Assembly (NCBI GenBank): GCA_944392225.1
Contig: CALXWB010000009.1
Coordinates: 1 to 50,599 of the forward strand
Source: an uncultured Alphaproteobacteria bacterium
GTDB taxonomy: Bacteria; Pseudomonadota; Alphaproteobacteria; RF32; CAG-239
Reading direction: 5' to 3'
Length of the DNA stretch: 50,599 nucleotides
The notes under the pieces: model-generated
What the model saw: only the letters and a program-made list of their open reading frames with translations
Database searches by the model: none
Told to the model about the DNA's origin: nothing
Part shown: one piece after another, positions 1 through 7,976 of the stretch
How the letters are laid out: each line of letters begins with the position of its first letter
Numbering within the stretch: position 1 is the stretch's first letter
Program-made: the position numbers and the translations under genes

Positions 1-1
1 C

Positions 2-565
2 AAAGTGGCCAAAGCCGATGGTCATGTGAGTGAAAATGAAATCAGGGTATTTAAAAAGCTTTTTAACTTGCAAGACAGCGCCGACCACCGCATTTCCAAA
101 ACCTTTAACAAAGCCAAAGAGAGCATTGATGGTTGGGAGCCCTATGCTTTGCAAATTTTGCGCTTGTCTAAAGATGATTTGGAATTAAAAGAAGGCGTGG
201 TTGAAAATCTTTTCAAAATCGCCACGGCTGACGGTCAATTTGGTCCTGAAGAGCTGAAATTAATTAAAGAAATTGCCAAAGCGATAGAGTTGCCGGAGGG
301 CAATTTTGATGTCATTCGCCAAGCTTATGAGCCCAAAATTGCAAGTGACAGCACTGTTGCAGATTTTTATGGTGTTTTAGGAGTTTTGCGCACGGCATCA
401 GATGCCGAAATCAAAGCCAAATGGAAAGAGCTGATAAACCTCTACCACCCGGATCGGATTCAGGCAAGCGGCGCCACCGCCGAAGAAGTGGAAAAAGCCA
501 CGCTGAAAATGGCCGAAATCAACAATGCTTATCAAAATATCATGAAAAGCCGAAAGGTGGCTTAA
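2..565 (+). CDS. djlA: TerB/DjlA-like co-chaperone with C-terminal J domain (5' partial)
   Basis: The reading frame is open to the left edge, so the N terminus is missing; the GTG at position 5 lies inside the TerB-like helical region and is probably not the true start. Visible are a TerB-type domain (two acidic-loop repeats, ADGHVSENEI and ADGQFGPEEL, over about residues 1-100) and a C-terminal J domain (about residues 120-186, with DFYGVLGV and the HPD tripeptide in NLYHPDRI). This is the DjlA-type order. J domains stimulate the DnaK ATPase; DjlA itself is usually membrane-anchored, but the part that would show an anchor is outside the window. It ends 3 bp before the amidase gene, so the two are probably cotranscribed. 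Family assignment is firm, exact orthology less so. Confidence 0.85.
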   Translation, partial: KVAKADGHVSENEIRVFKKLFNLQDSADHRISKTFNKAKESIDGWEPYALQILRLSKDDLELKEGVVENLFKIATADGQFGPEELKLIKEIAKAIELPEGNFDVIRQAYEPKIASDSTVADFYGVLGVLRTASDAEIKAKWKELINLYHPDRIQASGATAEEVEKATLKMAEINNAYQNIMKSRKVA

Positions 566-568
566 AAA

Positions 569-1294
569 ATGCAAATCAAACAACACCCGCTTCCCCATTT
601 TAATGAAAGGAAAAAGCCCGTCTCGGCTTTGGTTTTGCATTGCTCCGCCTTTCATGAAGCAGAGGCCTACCAAAGTTATGATGAAGCAGGTGTCAGCACC
701 CATTATTTTATTGATGAGGACGGCAGTTTGACCCAAATGGTGGCGGAAGACAAGCGCGCTTGGCATGCCGGCGTGGCTTCTTGGCGCGAGATAAAAGAAG
801 ATTTTAATTCTTGCTCAATTGGCGTTGAAATTTGCAACATGAGTTTGGGAGAAACACCATATACCAAAGCGCAAATAAACACGCTTATTCCTCTGTGCCA
901 AGAAATCATCAAAAAATATAAAATTCTGCCGCAAAACGTGGTTGCACACTCTGATATTGCGCCGACAAGAAAAATGGACCCCGGTATGGCTTTTCCGTGG
1001 CAAGAACTGGCACAAAACGGTATTGGCTTGTGGTATGATATTAAAAATGCCGCTAAGGTCAAAGAAAATGATGTCGGCAAATTGCTCAAACTCATCGGCT
1101 ACAAGGCAGATGATAAAGAAGAAACCATTGCCGCGGCTTATGCTTTCCGCCGCCGTTTTTTGCCGGAAGAAGTGGAAATTGTAGGAAATGTCCGCGAGCT
1201 GATTGAGCACCCCTACCCGCAAGGGAAAGTTAACTTGTTGCAGGGTAAAAAGTTTTTGCAAACCCTCAAAGCCGTGACTTATAGCTATAAATAA
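569..1294 (+). CDS. AmpD-like N-acetylmuramoyl-L-alanine amidase
   Basis: This is an Amidase_2 (AmpD/AmiD type) zinc amidase that cleaves the bond between MurNAc and L-Ala in peptidoglycan or anhydro-muropeptides. The AmpD-type ligands are visible as His24 (LVLHCSA), His127 (VVAHSDIAP) and Asp137 (KMDPG), with Glu87 (IGVEICN) as the family's catalytic-region acid. After the catalytic domain (about 1-150) a helical tail of about 90 residues resembles the peptidoglycan-binding domain of AmiD-like enzymes. No signal peptide is seen, which favours a cytoplasmic recycling role like AmpD. The start follows the djlA-like stop by 3 bp. The downstream side is the flagellin A promoter. Confidence 0.88.
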   Translation: MQIKQHPLPHFNERKKPVSALVLHCSAFHEAEAYQSYDEAGVSTHYFIDEDGSLTQMVAEDKRAWHAGVASWREIKEDFNSCSIGVEICNMSLGETPYTKAQINTLIPLCQEIIKKYKILPQNVVAHSDIAPTRKMDPGMAFPWQELAQNGIGLWYDIKNAAKVKENDVGKLLKLIGYKADDKEETIAAAYAFRRRFLPEEVEIVGNVRELIEHPYPQGKVNLLQGKKFLQTLKAVTYSYK

Positions 1295-1308
1295 AAATTT
1301 CCACCTTA

Positions 1309-1325
1309 TTAACCAATCATTAACC
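1309..1325 (+). promoter_or_regulatory. CtrA-type box upstream of flagellin A
   Basis: TTAACCAATCATTAACC fits TTAA-N7-TTAA, the full CtrA consensus known from Caulobacter and relatives. It starts 109 bp before the flagellin A ATG. The same box, with one changed base in the spacer, is at the same distance upstream of flagellin B (14085-14101). Chance matches are expected at a few per 50 kb at this base composition, so the position and conservation carry the argument, not the match alone. Confidence 0.6.
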
Positions 1326-1350
1326 TCAAATGTGCTAGTTTTGAATATGG

Positions 1351-1383
1351 ATGAAAAGGTTTGAGTAAGGAAGCCGCATCCAA
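1351..1383 (+). promoter_or_regulatory. Conserved flagellin leader with possible hairpin
   Basis: GGATG and CATCC pair across about 33 nt in the presumed 5' leader of flagellin A. The same segment is almost identical in front of flagellin B, although sequence further upstream diverges. In Caulobacter and Brucella the regulator FlbT binds the flagellin mRNA leader, so a leader element is plausible here. No function is shown by the sequence itself. Confidence 0.35.
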
Positions 1384-1417
1384 AGTATTGCAATATATCA
1401 AAAAGTAGTTGGTGGAT

Positions 1418-3202
1418 ATGTCAGAAATAAGTTTAACAGCGTCCATGCGCAGCAATTTGTTAAGCTTGCAACAAATCTCAAAGTTGCAAGATAGCACGCA
1501 ATTGCGCTTATCCACCGGCTTAAAAGTCAATTCCGCCATAGATAATCCCAGTTCCTATTACACCGCCAGCTCGCTCACCAACCGAGCTGAGGATTTGTCA
1601 GCCTTGCTTGATTCTATGGGACAAAATATCCAAACCATCAAAGCTGCCACCGAAGGCATAGAGAAAGCGGAAGAATTATTAGAGCTTGCTAAAGTAGATG
1701 TGCAATCTGCTTTGGAACAAACAGAAATTCCGTCAAAAGAATATTTTGAAAACCGTGTCGGAGAAAACGGCGCCGTTGTCACCACTGCAGAAGAGTTGGT
1801 TGAGGCCGTTAATTCCGGAAAAGAAGAAATTTGTGTTTATGGTACCATACAATTAAATAACACATCTATCACTTTGAAAGATAATCAAAAGCTGGTCGGT
1901 ACCGAATATTATACCGGCTATACCGGCAAAGAAAAATTTTCTCAAATCGATATCAATATTTCTGATTCTTTCAGTGGTTATGATTTAATTAAATTACAAG
2001 CAAATAATGTTGTTTCTGATATTCATATTCAAGTGGATTCTGAAAAGGATAGCACTTCAATTCTAGCAGGATTAGGCAGTGATTGTAATAGTTATATTCG
2101 TAACGTTGATATAAAAGCAGAATATAATTTTCCTCAACAGTATGACCAATCTGCTGCGATATTAATAAATTCAGAAGCACACATGGAAATAAGCGGGCAT
2201 ATTAATATTGATAATAAAGTTAGTGAAACTAGTGCTTCTAATGGAGCCTTAGGTATCTATTGTCATGAAGGAAATACAGAGATTACGAGTGATAGTATTA
2301 TCAATATAAAATCAGCAAGTTCTTCTTATGTTAATTATGGTTATACTCATATAAATAGTGGTGCTAAATTAAATTTATATTCTGAGAGTTCTCAATCATT
2401 ATCAAATGGATATATAGATAATGGATATGATAAAGTTCAACAAGACTTGATCATAGATGATAATGTTGATTTTTATTTAGAAAGTAAGGGAAATTATTCT
2501 ATAAAAAATCAAATTGGTGATAATATCAGCTTTCAATTTGGCAAAAATATTAAATTTTCTTATAAAGACAATAAATCTCAAGGCGTGAAAGTGACATCTC
2601 AAGCCGGTATTTTAGAGGTAAATGGATGGTTTACGGGGGCAGATTTACTGGCAGAATATTTCACCCAAACGGCAACCGGTTTCCAGCAAGCAAATATTGC
2701 CGAGATTTTGGAACAAGAAACTCAAGATGCCTCAAAATATAACAACATGTTGAGCCAATATGATGCTTTGATTAAAGACAGCTCTTATAAAGGTGTAAAC
2801 TTACTTCAAGCCGATAATTTGAAAGTGATTTTCAATGAAAATCGCAGTGCCACACTTGATGTAATGGGCGTGGATTTAAGTTCGGATAAAATCGGGCTGT
2901 TAGCGGCAGATTGGTTAACCGCCGATGATGTGCAAAAAACTTTAGACCAGCTCACCAATGCCAAAAACGAGTTGCGCTCTGCCGCAACCAAGCTCGGTAA
3001 CTATTATTCAATCATCACCACCCGAGAAGATTTTACTGAAAACCTGATTAATGTTTTGCAAGAAGGTTCTGATAAATTGACCTTAGAAGATATGAACGAA
3101 GAAAGCGCCAACATGCTCTCCCTGCAAACCCAACAACAATTGGCCATTAATTCATTGAGCCTCGCCTCACAGGCCAGCCAAGCCGTTCTCCGCTTGTTCT
3201 AA
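1418..3202 (+). CDS. Flagellin A with large beta-helix-like insert
   Basis: About 594 aa. Residues 1-100 are a flagellin N-terminal D0/D1 region (SLTASMRSNLLSLQ, LSTGLKVNSAIDNPSSYY) and the last 160 are the C-terminal D1/D0 region (YKGVNLLQ, LASQASQAVLRLF). Between them, roughly residues 120-425, lies an AT-rich insert with short repeating beta-strand units such as INSGAKLNLYS, ITSDSIINIKS and MEISGHINID, typical of a right-handed beta-helix. It contains cysteines, which are rare in flagellins. The ATG at 1418 is preferred because related flagellins begin MSEISLTAS; TTG 1409 and GTG 1412 are in frame just upstream. No other flagellar gene is near. A CtrA-type box and a leader shared with flagellin B lie upstream. 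Export would be by the flagellar type III system. Confidence 0.9.
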   Translation: MSEISLTASMRSNLLSLQQISKLQDSTQLRLSTGLKVNSAIDNPSSYYTASSLTNRAEDLSALLDSMGQNIQTIKAATEGIEKAEELLELAKVDVQSALEQTEIPSKEYFENRVGENGAVVTTAEELVEAVNSGKEEICVYGTIQLNNTSITLKDNQKLVGTEYYTGYTGKEKFSQIDINISDSFSGYDLIKLQANNVVSDIHIQVDSEKDSTSILAGLGSDCNSYIRNVDIKAEYNFPQQYDQSAAILINSEAHMEISGHINIDNKVSETSASNGALGIYCHEGNTEITSDSIINIKSASSSYVNYGYTHINSGAKLNLYSESSQSLSNGYIDNGYDKVQQDLIIDDNVDFYLESKGNYSIKNQIGDNISFQFGKNIKFSYKDNKSQGVKVTSQAGILEVNGWFTGADLLAEYFTQTATGFQQANIAEILEQETQDASKYNNMLSQYDALIKDSSYKGVNLLQADNLKVIFNENRSATLDVMGVDLSSDKIGLLAADWLTADDVQKTLDQLTNAKNELRSAATKLGNYYSIITTREDFTENLINVLQEGSDKLTLEDMNEESANMLSLQTQQQLAINSLSLASQASQAVLRLF

Positions 3203-3204
3203 AA

Positions 3205-3231
3205 AAGGTCGTATATCGGGCGACGCCCTAA
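3205..3231 (+). pseudogene. Partial 3' remnant of the 29-codon small-ORF repeat
   Basis: Immediately after the flagellin A stop, the codons leading to the TAA at 3229-3231 read ...Y-R-A-T-P, matching the ...Y-P-M-A-T-P end of the copy at 5928-6017. The bases around the stop are nearly the same (GCGACGCCCTAATCG in both). The 5' part of the unit is absent. GGGC-GAC-GCCC at 3218-3228 can fold as a small hairpin. Confidence 0.4.
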
Positions 3232-3252
3232 TCGTTCATTATACACGATTTA
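3228..3252. repeat. Direct repeat, left copy (partner at 3354-3378)
   Basis: A 25-nt segment starting CTAATCG and ending CGATTTA recurs at 3354-3378 with two mismatches, 126 bp away. The two copies bracket the small ORF at 3268-3357. The right copy includes the last codons of ruvX (on the minus strand), so either the ruvX end was duplicated or the small element was inserted with duplication. Confidence 0.75.
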
Positions 3253-3267
3253 AATAAATTGTGGAGA

Positions 3268-3357
3268 ATGAGGCGAGTAGTAAGAAACCAGAAAAAATTT
3301 GAAGGAGTTTACAAAGTAGTAAATGACTGAAAATTTTATTCGCAGTTTCTGTACTAA
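3268..3357 (+). pseudogene. Small-ORF repeat copy 1, interrupted by TGA at codon 21
   Basis: A 30-codon frame aligned without gaps to the copies at 5928 and 11973. It begins MRRVVRN and keeps G13, Y15, V18, D20, F23, Y24, Q26, L28 and Y29, then TAA. Codon 21 is TGA where copy 3 has AGA (Arg) and copy 2 GAC, so one substitution would explain the break. As read it would make a 20-residue peptide. GGAGA sits almost against the ATG, a poorly spaced ribosome site. It lies between flagellin A and the convergent ruvX. TGA is a normal stop elsewhere in the window (e.g. trmFO), so recoding is unlikely. Confidence 0.55.
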
Positions 3358-3378
3358 TCGCCCATTATACACGATTTA
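3354..3378. repeat. Direct repeat, right copy (partner at 3228-3252)
   Basis: This is the second copy of the 25-nt repeat. It overlaps the stop of small-ORF copy 1 and the ruvX 3' end, so the last ruvX codons (Leu-Asn-Arg-Val-stop) are inside the repeat. Confidence 0.75.
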
Positions 3379-3823
3379 GCCCGTCGAGGACGCCTTGCAG
3401 TATGTAGCCGGCGGCCGAACTATCAAGCACTTCCTTGCGGCGCTTGCGGCTCATATCCAGTTCAGAGATTAAGAACCGCTCCATGGCAGAAGATGAAAGC
3501 CGTTCATCCCAAAACATAAACGGCAGGTGCGTCTGCGCAAAAACTTTTTCGGCAAAGGCGCGGACTTTGGCGGCGGTTTCACCCTCCTCGCCGTTCATCT
3601 GCAGCGGCAAGCCATAAACAATGGCGCCGACTTCTTTTTCCTCAATGATTTTTTTAATCTCGGCCATATCGGTTTTAAAATCTTTGCGTTGGATGATTTT
3701 ATAAGGTGTTGCCACCATCCACATGAGGTCAGAAACGGCCACACCGAGGCGTTTTTCGCCATAATCAAACCCCAAAATGGCTTTATATTTGGGCAAGTTT
3801 TGTTTGAACTCTTGAATATCCAT
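3365..3823 (-). CDS. ruvX: Putative pre-16S rRNA nuclease / Holliday junction resolvase family (YqgF)
   Basis: 152 aa, the usual length for RuvX/YqgF, an RNase H-fold nuclease implicated in 16S rRNA 5'-end maturation. Visible are the N-terminal GFDYGEKRLGVAVSD strand with Asp20, the central IVYGLPLQMNGEEG loop, FWDERLSS with the second acidic pair, and a late Asp (LDSSAAGYIL). The gene stands alone, divergent from tolB and convergent with flagellin A and the small-ORF repeat. Its final codons fall in the 25-nt direct repeat noted above. Confidence 0.95.
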   Translation of the reverse strand: MDIQEFKQNLPKYKAILGFDYGEKRLGVAVSDLMWMVATPYKIIQRKDFKTDMAEIKKIIEEKEVGAIVYGLPLQMNGEEGETAAKVRAFAEKVFAQTHLPFMFWDERLSSSAMERFLISELDMSRKRRKEVLDSSAAGYILQGVLDGLNRV

Positions 3824-3951
3824 ATTTTTCTCCTATGTTGTAGTTTAGAACAAGGACAAAATCTGTCAAATGCTAATTGAATTTTAACAATATTCTTTTA
3901 CAATCCGAGCTAAGTATATGATTCGATTCTAAAAAAAATTAAGGAAAAAGC

Positions 3952-5268
3952 ATGAAATTCAGATATTTTCTCACGGTTTTGCTTGGTTTGTTGATTGTCA
4001 CACCGGCCAAAGCCGAACTACAAATTGACATTAACGGTGCGGTGCGCGACCCGATGCCGATTGCCATTCCGACCATGATTCACGATGGTTTCTGGATTGG
4101 GCAGCAAGGCAACAAAATCCGCGATGTAATTGTGGCCGATTTGGAGCGCTCCGGCTTGTTCAAAGTGATTGATGACAATAGCTATATCCAAGAGTTTACC
4201 TCAATGGATGAAGAGCCGGCTTTCATTGACTGGCGCGCCATTAATGCTTTGGCTTTGGTGCAAAGTGCCATTAAAGAAGTGGGACAAAACCAGCTCAAAA
4301 TTGAGTTTCGCTTGTGGGATGTTTATGCCGAAAGCCAGTTAAAAGCCCAATCTTTCACCACCACCAAAGACAACTGGCGCCGTGTGGCACACGTGATTGC
4401 CGATGCCATTTATGAGCGCCTGACCGGTGAAAAAGGCTATTTTGACACCCGCATTGTCTATGTTTCTGAAACAGGACCTGCCACCAGAAGAATAAAGAGA
4501 TTGTCCATTATGGACCAAGACGGTGAAAACCACAAGTTTTTAACCACCGGCAACGCCATGGCTTTAACGCCGCGTTTTTCACCCAACCTGCAAAAGATTA
4601 CTTATATGTCTTATGCCGGCGGTGTGCCGAAAGTATATATTTTGGACATTGAAACCGGGAAACAGCAATTAATCGGCAATTTCCCGGGCATGACCTTTGC
4701 GCCGCGTTTCTCGCCGGACAGTTCTAAGCTGCTTTTGAGCTATGCGGCCAACGGCAAGACCGATATTTATGAGATGGATTTGAAAAACCGCCGCACGACC
4801 CAACTCACCAAAAACGCCGGAATTAACACCTCGCCGAGCTATTCACCTGATGGTTCGCAAATTGTGTTCAACTCTGACCGTGGCGGCAACCAGCAGTTAT
4901 ATATAATGAACGCCGATGGTTCAGATGTTCATCGCATCAGCTTTGGCCAGGGCAGATATGCCACCCCTGTTTGGTCACCAAGAGGCGACTATATTGCCTT
5001 TACCAAAATGGCCAACGGACAATTCTACATTGGTGTGATGTACCCGGACGGCACCGGCGAGCGCTTGCTTGCCAGCGGCTATTTGGTAGAAGGGCCGACC
5101 TGGTCCCCGAACGGTCGTGTGATTATCTACTTCCGCCAAGATAAAGGCACTTCGCGCGCCAATGCCCCGGTTAAGTTATATTCCATTGATTTAACCGGCT
5201 ACAACGAGCGCTTGGTGGTCACACCGGCTGATGCCTCAGACCCGGCATGGTCACCGTTGTTACCATAG
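3952..5268 (+). CDS. tolB: Tol-Pal system beta-propeller protein TolB
   Basis: 438 aa, full length. A signal peptide ([21 protein letters not shown]) is followed by the N-terminal TolB domain ([14 protein letters not shown], to about residue 165). A six-bladed propeller with repeated FSPD/YSPDG/WSPNG blade motifs makes up the rest. TolB is periplasmic and links Pal with TolA during outer-membrane constriction at division. A ribosome site (AAGGAAAAAG) precedes the ATG. tolQ, tolR, tolA and pal are not beside it, unlike the common alphaproteobacterial arrangement. A strong hairpin terminator follows directly. Confidence 0.97.
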   Translation: MKFRYFLTVLLGLLIVTPAKAELQIDINGAVRDPMPIAIPTMIHDGFWIGQQGNKIRDVIVADLERSGLFKVIDDNSYIQEFTSMDEEPAFIDWRAINALALVQSAIKEVGQNQLKIEFRLWDVYAESQLKAQSFTTTKDNWRRVAHVIADAIYERLTGEKGYFDTRIVYVSETGPATRRIKRLSIMDQDGENHKFLTTGNAMALTPRFSPNLQKITYMSYAGGVPKVYILDIETGKQQLIGNFPGMTFAPRFSPDSSKLLLSYAANGKTDIYEMDLKNRRTTQLTKNAGINTSPSYSPDGSQIVFNSDRGGNQQLYIMNADGSDVHRISFGQGRYATPVWSPRGDYIAFTKMANGQFYIGVMYPDGTGERLLASGYLVEGPTWSPNGRVIIYFRQDKGTSRANAPVKLYSIDLTGYNERLVVTPADASDPAWSPLLP

Positions 5269-5280
5269 GGATAAAGAAAG

Positions 5281-5310
5281 AAAAAAGCACCTCTCGAGGT
5301 GCTTTTTTTT
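5281..5310 (+). terminator. Terminator after tolB (also faces the HTH gene)
   Basis: AGCACCTC-TC-GAGGTGCT stem followed by eight T. An A-run on the left side makes it usable from both strands, so it can also end the convergent HTH gene. Confidence 0.9.
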
Positions 5311-5311
5311 A

Positions 5312-5557
5312 TTAAGCATTTGCTTCCATGGATATATCAATTTTCATATCAAAAGCGCGGGCAATTTGGTTGAGATTACCAAAGCTGAGTTCGGCCAAGC
5401 CAAGCTCCAGTTTTTCAATATAAGCGGAAGGGACGCCGGTTTGGGTGGCAAGTTCCAACACGGTCATTTTATGAAGTCTCCGAAGTGCGGTGATTTGTTC
5501 AGCCAGCATAAGTTTTGTTTGTTTGAGGTTTTGGCGGGCTTGTTTTTTGTTTAGCAT
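5312..5557 (-). CDS. Small XRE-family helix-turn-helix protein
   Basis: 81 aa. The central 55 residues form an HTH_3/Cro-C1 domain (LRRLHKMTVLELATQTG as helices 1-2, VPSAYIEKLELG as the recognition helix). The N-terminal 20 residues are basic and probably helical. The ribosome site AAAGGAG sits 7 nt before the ATG. No membrane segment or second domain is seen. Upstream on the same strand is a probable structured RNA (5595-5766) ending in a hairpin about 45 bp before the start, so the gene may be read through from it or be separate. The target is unknown. Confidence 0.8.
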   Translation of the reverse strand: MLNKKQARQNLKQTKLMLAEQITALRRLHKMTVLELATQTGVPSAYIEKLELGLAELSFGNLNQIARAFDMKIDISMEANA

Positions 5558-5594
5558 AATTCAACTCCTTTACAGATAACAGACGATTGTTTGT

Positions 5595-5766
5595 TAAATT
5601 AAACCGCCAAGAGCTGAAAAACTCAAGGCGGTGGAGCTGAAAAACTGTATAGCATCAGTCACCCTTATTCGACCTATAAATAGACTTATATCGGGCACTC
5701 CACCATTAAGTGGATATTTGCTATAATGATGTTTTTCAGACACCACAGGCTGTCTCCAACCTGCGA
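5595..5766 (-). ncRNA. Candidate structured RNA upstream of the HTH gene
   Basis: On the minus strand a promoter-like pair (TTGCTT at 5799-5794, 16-nt spacer, TACAAT at 5777-5772) would start an RNA near 5766. Within it CTGAAAAAC (5637-5645) pairs with GTTTTTCAG (5731-5739), and just inside TATAGCA (5648-5654) pairs with TGCTATA (5719-5725), closing a long irregular hairpin with smaller stems inside. It ends in CCGCC...GGCGG (5604-5631) followed by a weak T-rich tail. Length and shape would suit a 6S-like RNA or a regulated leader of the HTH gene. I could not match a known consensus. Confidence 0.4.
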
Positions 5767-5927
5767 GGAATATTGTAGAAAAAAAGAGAAAAAAAGCAAA
5801 TATTTTTTTATTTATGGCACAAAAGTTCCGCCTTGCACTTTGGCAGCATCGCGGCTTCAAGGCACTTGCAACGCGGCAGTCAAACTTTTGCGGTCAAGCT
5901 GGCTTCAGCTTGAAAATGGGGGATTAT
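5767..5927. other. Non-coding stretch before small-ORF copy 2
   Basis: No gene supported. It holds the promoter-like pair of the candidate RNA, an A/T-rich tract, and a perfect hairpin TCAAGCTG-GCTT-CAGCTTGA at 5894-5913, just upstream of the small ORF. An open frame runs from ATG 5814 into the small ORF, but its N-terminal part is not conserved in the other copies. Confidence 0.5.
5914..5926. repeat. Inverted repeat arm, left, of small-ORF copy 2
   Basis: AAAATGGGGGATT pairs with AATCACCCATTTT at 6028-6040 (12 of 13 bases). The arms bracket the small ORF at 5928-6017. The GGGGG in this arm also serves as a well-placed ribosome site for it. Confidence 0.6.
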
Positions 5928-6017
5928 ATGAGGCGAGTAGTAGGAGCCGAGGGAAAAAGTACCGGAATGTACAAAGAGGTACATGAGGACACTTTTTACC
6001 CGATGGCGACGCCCTAA
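5928..6017 (+). CDS. Small-ORF repeat copy 2: 29-residue peptide of unknown function
   Basis: An intact 29-codon ORF beginning MRRVVGAEGK and keeping the family positions G13, Y15, V18, F23, Y24 and P25, ending ...MATP. GGGGG lies 5 nt before the ATG. It aligns base for base with 3268-3357 and 11973-12062, and differences largely preserve residue character (V/I, R/K, D/E, F/I), which points to selection on the peptide. It is convergent with lepA, whose stop codon lies in the right inverted-repeat arm. There is no signal sequence or clear membrane segment; charged residues dominate. I do not recognise the family. Confidence 0.5.
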   Translation: MRRVVGAEGKSTGMYKEVHEDTFYPMATP

Positions 6018-6027
6018 TCGCCCATAG

Positions 6028-6040
6028 AATCACCCATTTT
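6028..6040. repeat. Inverted repeat arm, right, of small-ORF copy 2
   Basis: Partner of 5914-5926. It overlaps the lepA stop codon at its outer edge. Confidence 0.6.
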
Positions 6041-7844
6041 AATTGTCGCCGATGCGCAATGCCTCGATGAAGGCCGACTGCGGCACTTCAACCTTGCCGA
6101 ACTGGCGCATACGTTGCTTACCTTTCTTTTGCTTATCGAGTAACTTACGTTTGCGGGTGACATCACCGCCATAGCATTTGGCGGTCACATCTTTACGCAA
6201 GGCCGAAATGGTTTCACGCGCCACCACACGGCCGCCGATAGCCGCTTGAATCGGGATTTTGAACAAGTGTCTGGGGATGAGGTCTTTTAAGCGCTCACAA
6301 ATCTGGCGACCGCGAGCTTCGGCTTCACCACGGAAGCAAAGGAAAGCCAAAGCATCAACCGGCTCTTCGTTAATGAGGATTTGCACTTTAACCAAATCTG
6401 ATTCGTGATAACCGATGAGTTCATAGTCAAAACTGGCATAGCCGCTGGTGATGGATTTGAGACGATCATAAAAATCAAAAACAATTTCGTTTAGCGGAAT
6501 TTTATAAACAACCATGGCGCGGCTGCCGGCATAAGTGAGGTCAACTTGCTCACCGCGTCTTTCGGTGCAAAGTTTCAAAACCGAGCCCAAATATTCATCC
6601 GGCACCAAAATCGTGGCCTTGACCCAGGGCTCCTCAATTGATTTGATTTTGGTCACATCCGGCATATCGGCAGGATTATGCAGCATCATATCGGTGCCGT
6701 CGGTCAAATGCAGTTTGTAAGCTACGGACGGCGCGGTAGTGATTAAGTCTAAGTCAAACTCACGGTTCAAACGCTCTTGGATAATTTCCATATGCAACAA
6801 ACCCAAAAAGCCGCAACGGAAACCCAAACCCAGCGCCGAAGAATTTTCGTTTTGATAATCAATACTGGCGTCATTGAGTTTGAGCTTGGCCAGCGCGTCT
6901 TTCAAAGCCTCATATTGGCTGGAATCCACCGGGAAAATGGAGCAGAACACCACCGGGATTGAAGGTTTGAACCCATGCAAAGGCTTGTCACAAGGGCGTT
7001 TGTTGTCGGTGATGGTATCACCGATATGGCAGTCGCTCACACTTTTGATGCTGGCGGTAATATAGCCCACCTCACCGGGATAAAGTGCGTCAATCTCTTG
7101 CATTTTCGGGGTAAAAATACCCACACGGTCAACCAGATAAGTGGCATTGTTGCTCATCATGCGGATTTGCGTTTTTTTGCGCATCACGCCGTCTTTAATG
7201 CGCACCAAAATCACCACCCCGAGATATGAGTCATACCAGCTATCAATCAACAGGGCTTTTAAGGGGGCCTCTTCATCACCTTTGGGTGCCGGCAAATATT
7301 TGACAATGGCTTCAAGCAGGTTATCCACGCCCAAGCCGGTTTTGCCGGAGGTTTCCACCGCATTTGAGGTGTCAAGCCCAATCACGTCTTCAATCTGGCG
7401 TTTGACCTTCTCGACATCGGCCGAAGGCAAATCAACCTTGTTTAACACCGGGATTATCTCGTGGTTATTATCAAGCGCCAGATAAACATTGGCCAAAGTT
7501 TGCGCTTCCACACCTTGGGTAGCATCCACCACCAAGACCGAACCTTCGCAAGAAGCGAGTGAACGAGAAACTTCATAAGAAAAGTCAACGTGTCCGGGGG
7601 TATCCATCAGGTTGAGCTGATAGGTTTTGCCGTCTTTGGCGGTATAGTTCAAGCGCACGGTTTGCGCCTTGATGGTAATGCCGCGCTCTTTTTCAATATC
7701 CATCGAGTCCAAGACCTGCTCGGTCATCTCGCGCTGTTGCAGGCCGCCGCAATATTCAATCATACGGTCGGCCAGGGTGGATTTCCCATGGTCGATATGG
7801 GCAATAATGGCAAAATTTCTAATCAAATCCGGGTTGGTGGTCAT
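6039..7844 (-). CDS. lepA: Elongation factor 4 (translation GTPase LepA)
   Basis: 601 aa, the family's usual length. G1 AHIDHGKST is at about residue 16, DTPGHVDF is G3, and NKVDLPSAD carries the G4 NKxD motif. Domain II, the EF-G-like domains III and V, and the LepA-specific C-terminal domain ([21 protein letters not shown] near the end) are all present. LepA acts on ribosomes during back-translocation or initiation stress. It stands alone, with a 132-bp divergent promoter region shared with the GNAT gene. Its stop falls in the inverted repeat bordering small-ORF copy 2. Confidence 0.98.
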   Translation of the reverse strand: MTTNPDLIRNFAIIAHIDHGKSTLADRMIEYCGGLQQREMTEQVLDSMDIEKERGITIKAQTVRLNYTAKDGKTYQLNLMDTPGHVDFSYEVSRSLASCEGSVLVVDATQGVEAQTLANVYLALDNNHEIIPVLNKVDLPSADVEKVKRQIEDVIGLDTSNAVETSGKTGLGVDNLLEAIVKYLPAPKGDEEAPLKALLIDSWYDSYLGVVILVRIKDGVMRKKTQIRMMSNNATYLVDRVGIFTPKMQEIDALYPGEVGYITASIKSVSDCHIGDTITDNKRPCDKPLHGFKPSIPVVFCSIFPVDSSQYEALKDALAKLKLNDASIDYQNENSSALGLGFRCGFLGLLHMEIIQERLNREFDLDLITTAPSVAYKLHLTDGTDMMLHNPADMPDVTKIKSIEEPWVKATILVPDEYLGSVLKLCTERRGEQVDLTYAGSRAMVVYKIPLNEIVFDFYDRLKSITSGYASFDYELIGYHESDLVKVQILINEEPVDALAFLCFRGEAEARGRQICERLKDLIPRHLFKIPIQAAIGGRVVARETISALRKDVTAKCYGGDVTRKRKLLDKQKKGKQRMRQFGKVEVPQSAFIEALRIGDN

Positions 7845-7976
7845 CTAAACAATTCTCTTTCAAAAAAACTTATAAATTTATGCTCAAAATATATGAAAAA
7901 AAAATTATTCGCAATATAATATTAACTATGCTAAGATATATAGTTATAAAAAGGCAACCACAAACGGAGGCGGAAG

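Noticed and set aside
3328-3330. TGA in small-ORF copy 1 as a recoded codon (Trp or Sec)
   Set aside because: TGA ends trmFO normally, Trp is encoded by TGG throughout, and the other copies have Arg or Asp there. A nonsense mutation is the simpler reading.
5594-5860. 88-aa ORF on the minus strand between the HTH gene and lepA
   Set aside because: Composition is unlike a protein, it covers the structured-RNA candidate, and it has no ribosome site.
5814-5927. Longer ORF fused to small-ORF copy 2 (67 aa)
   Set aside because: The extra N-terminal part is not conserved at copies 1 and 3, and a well-spaced ribosome site lies just before ATG 5928.
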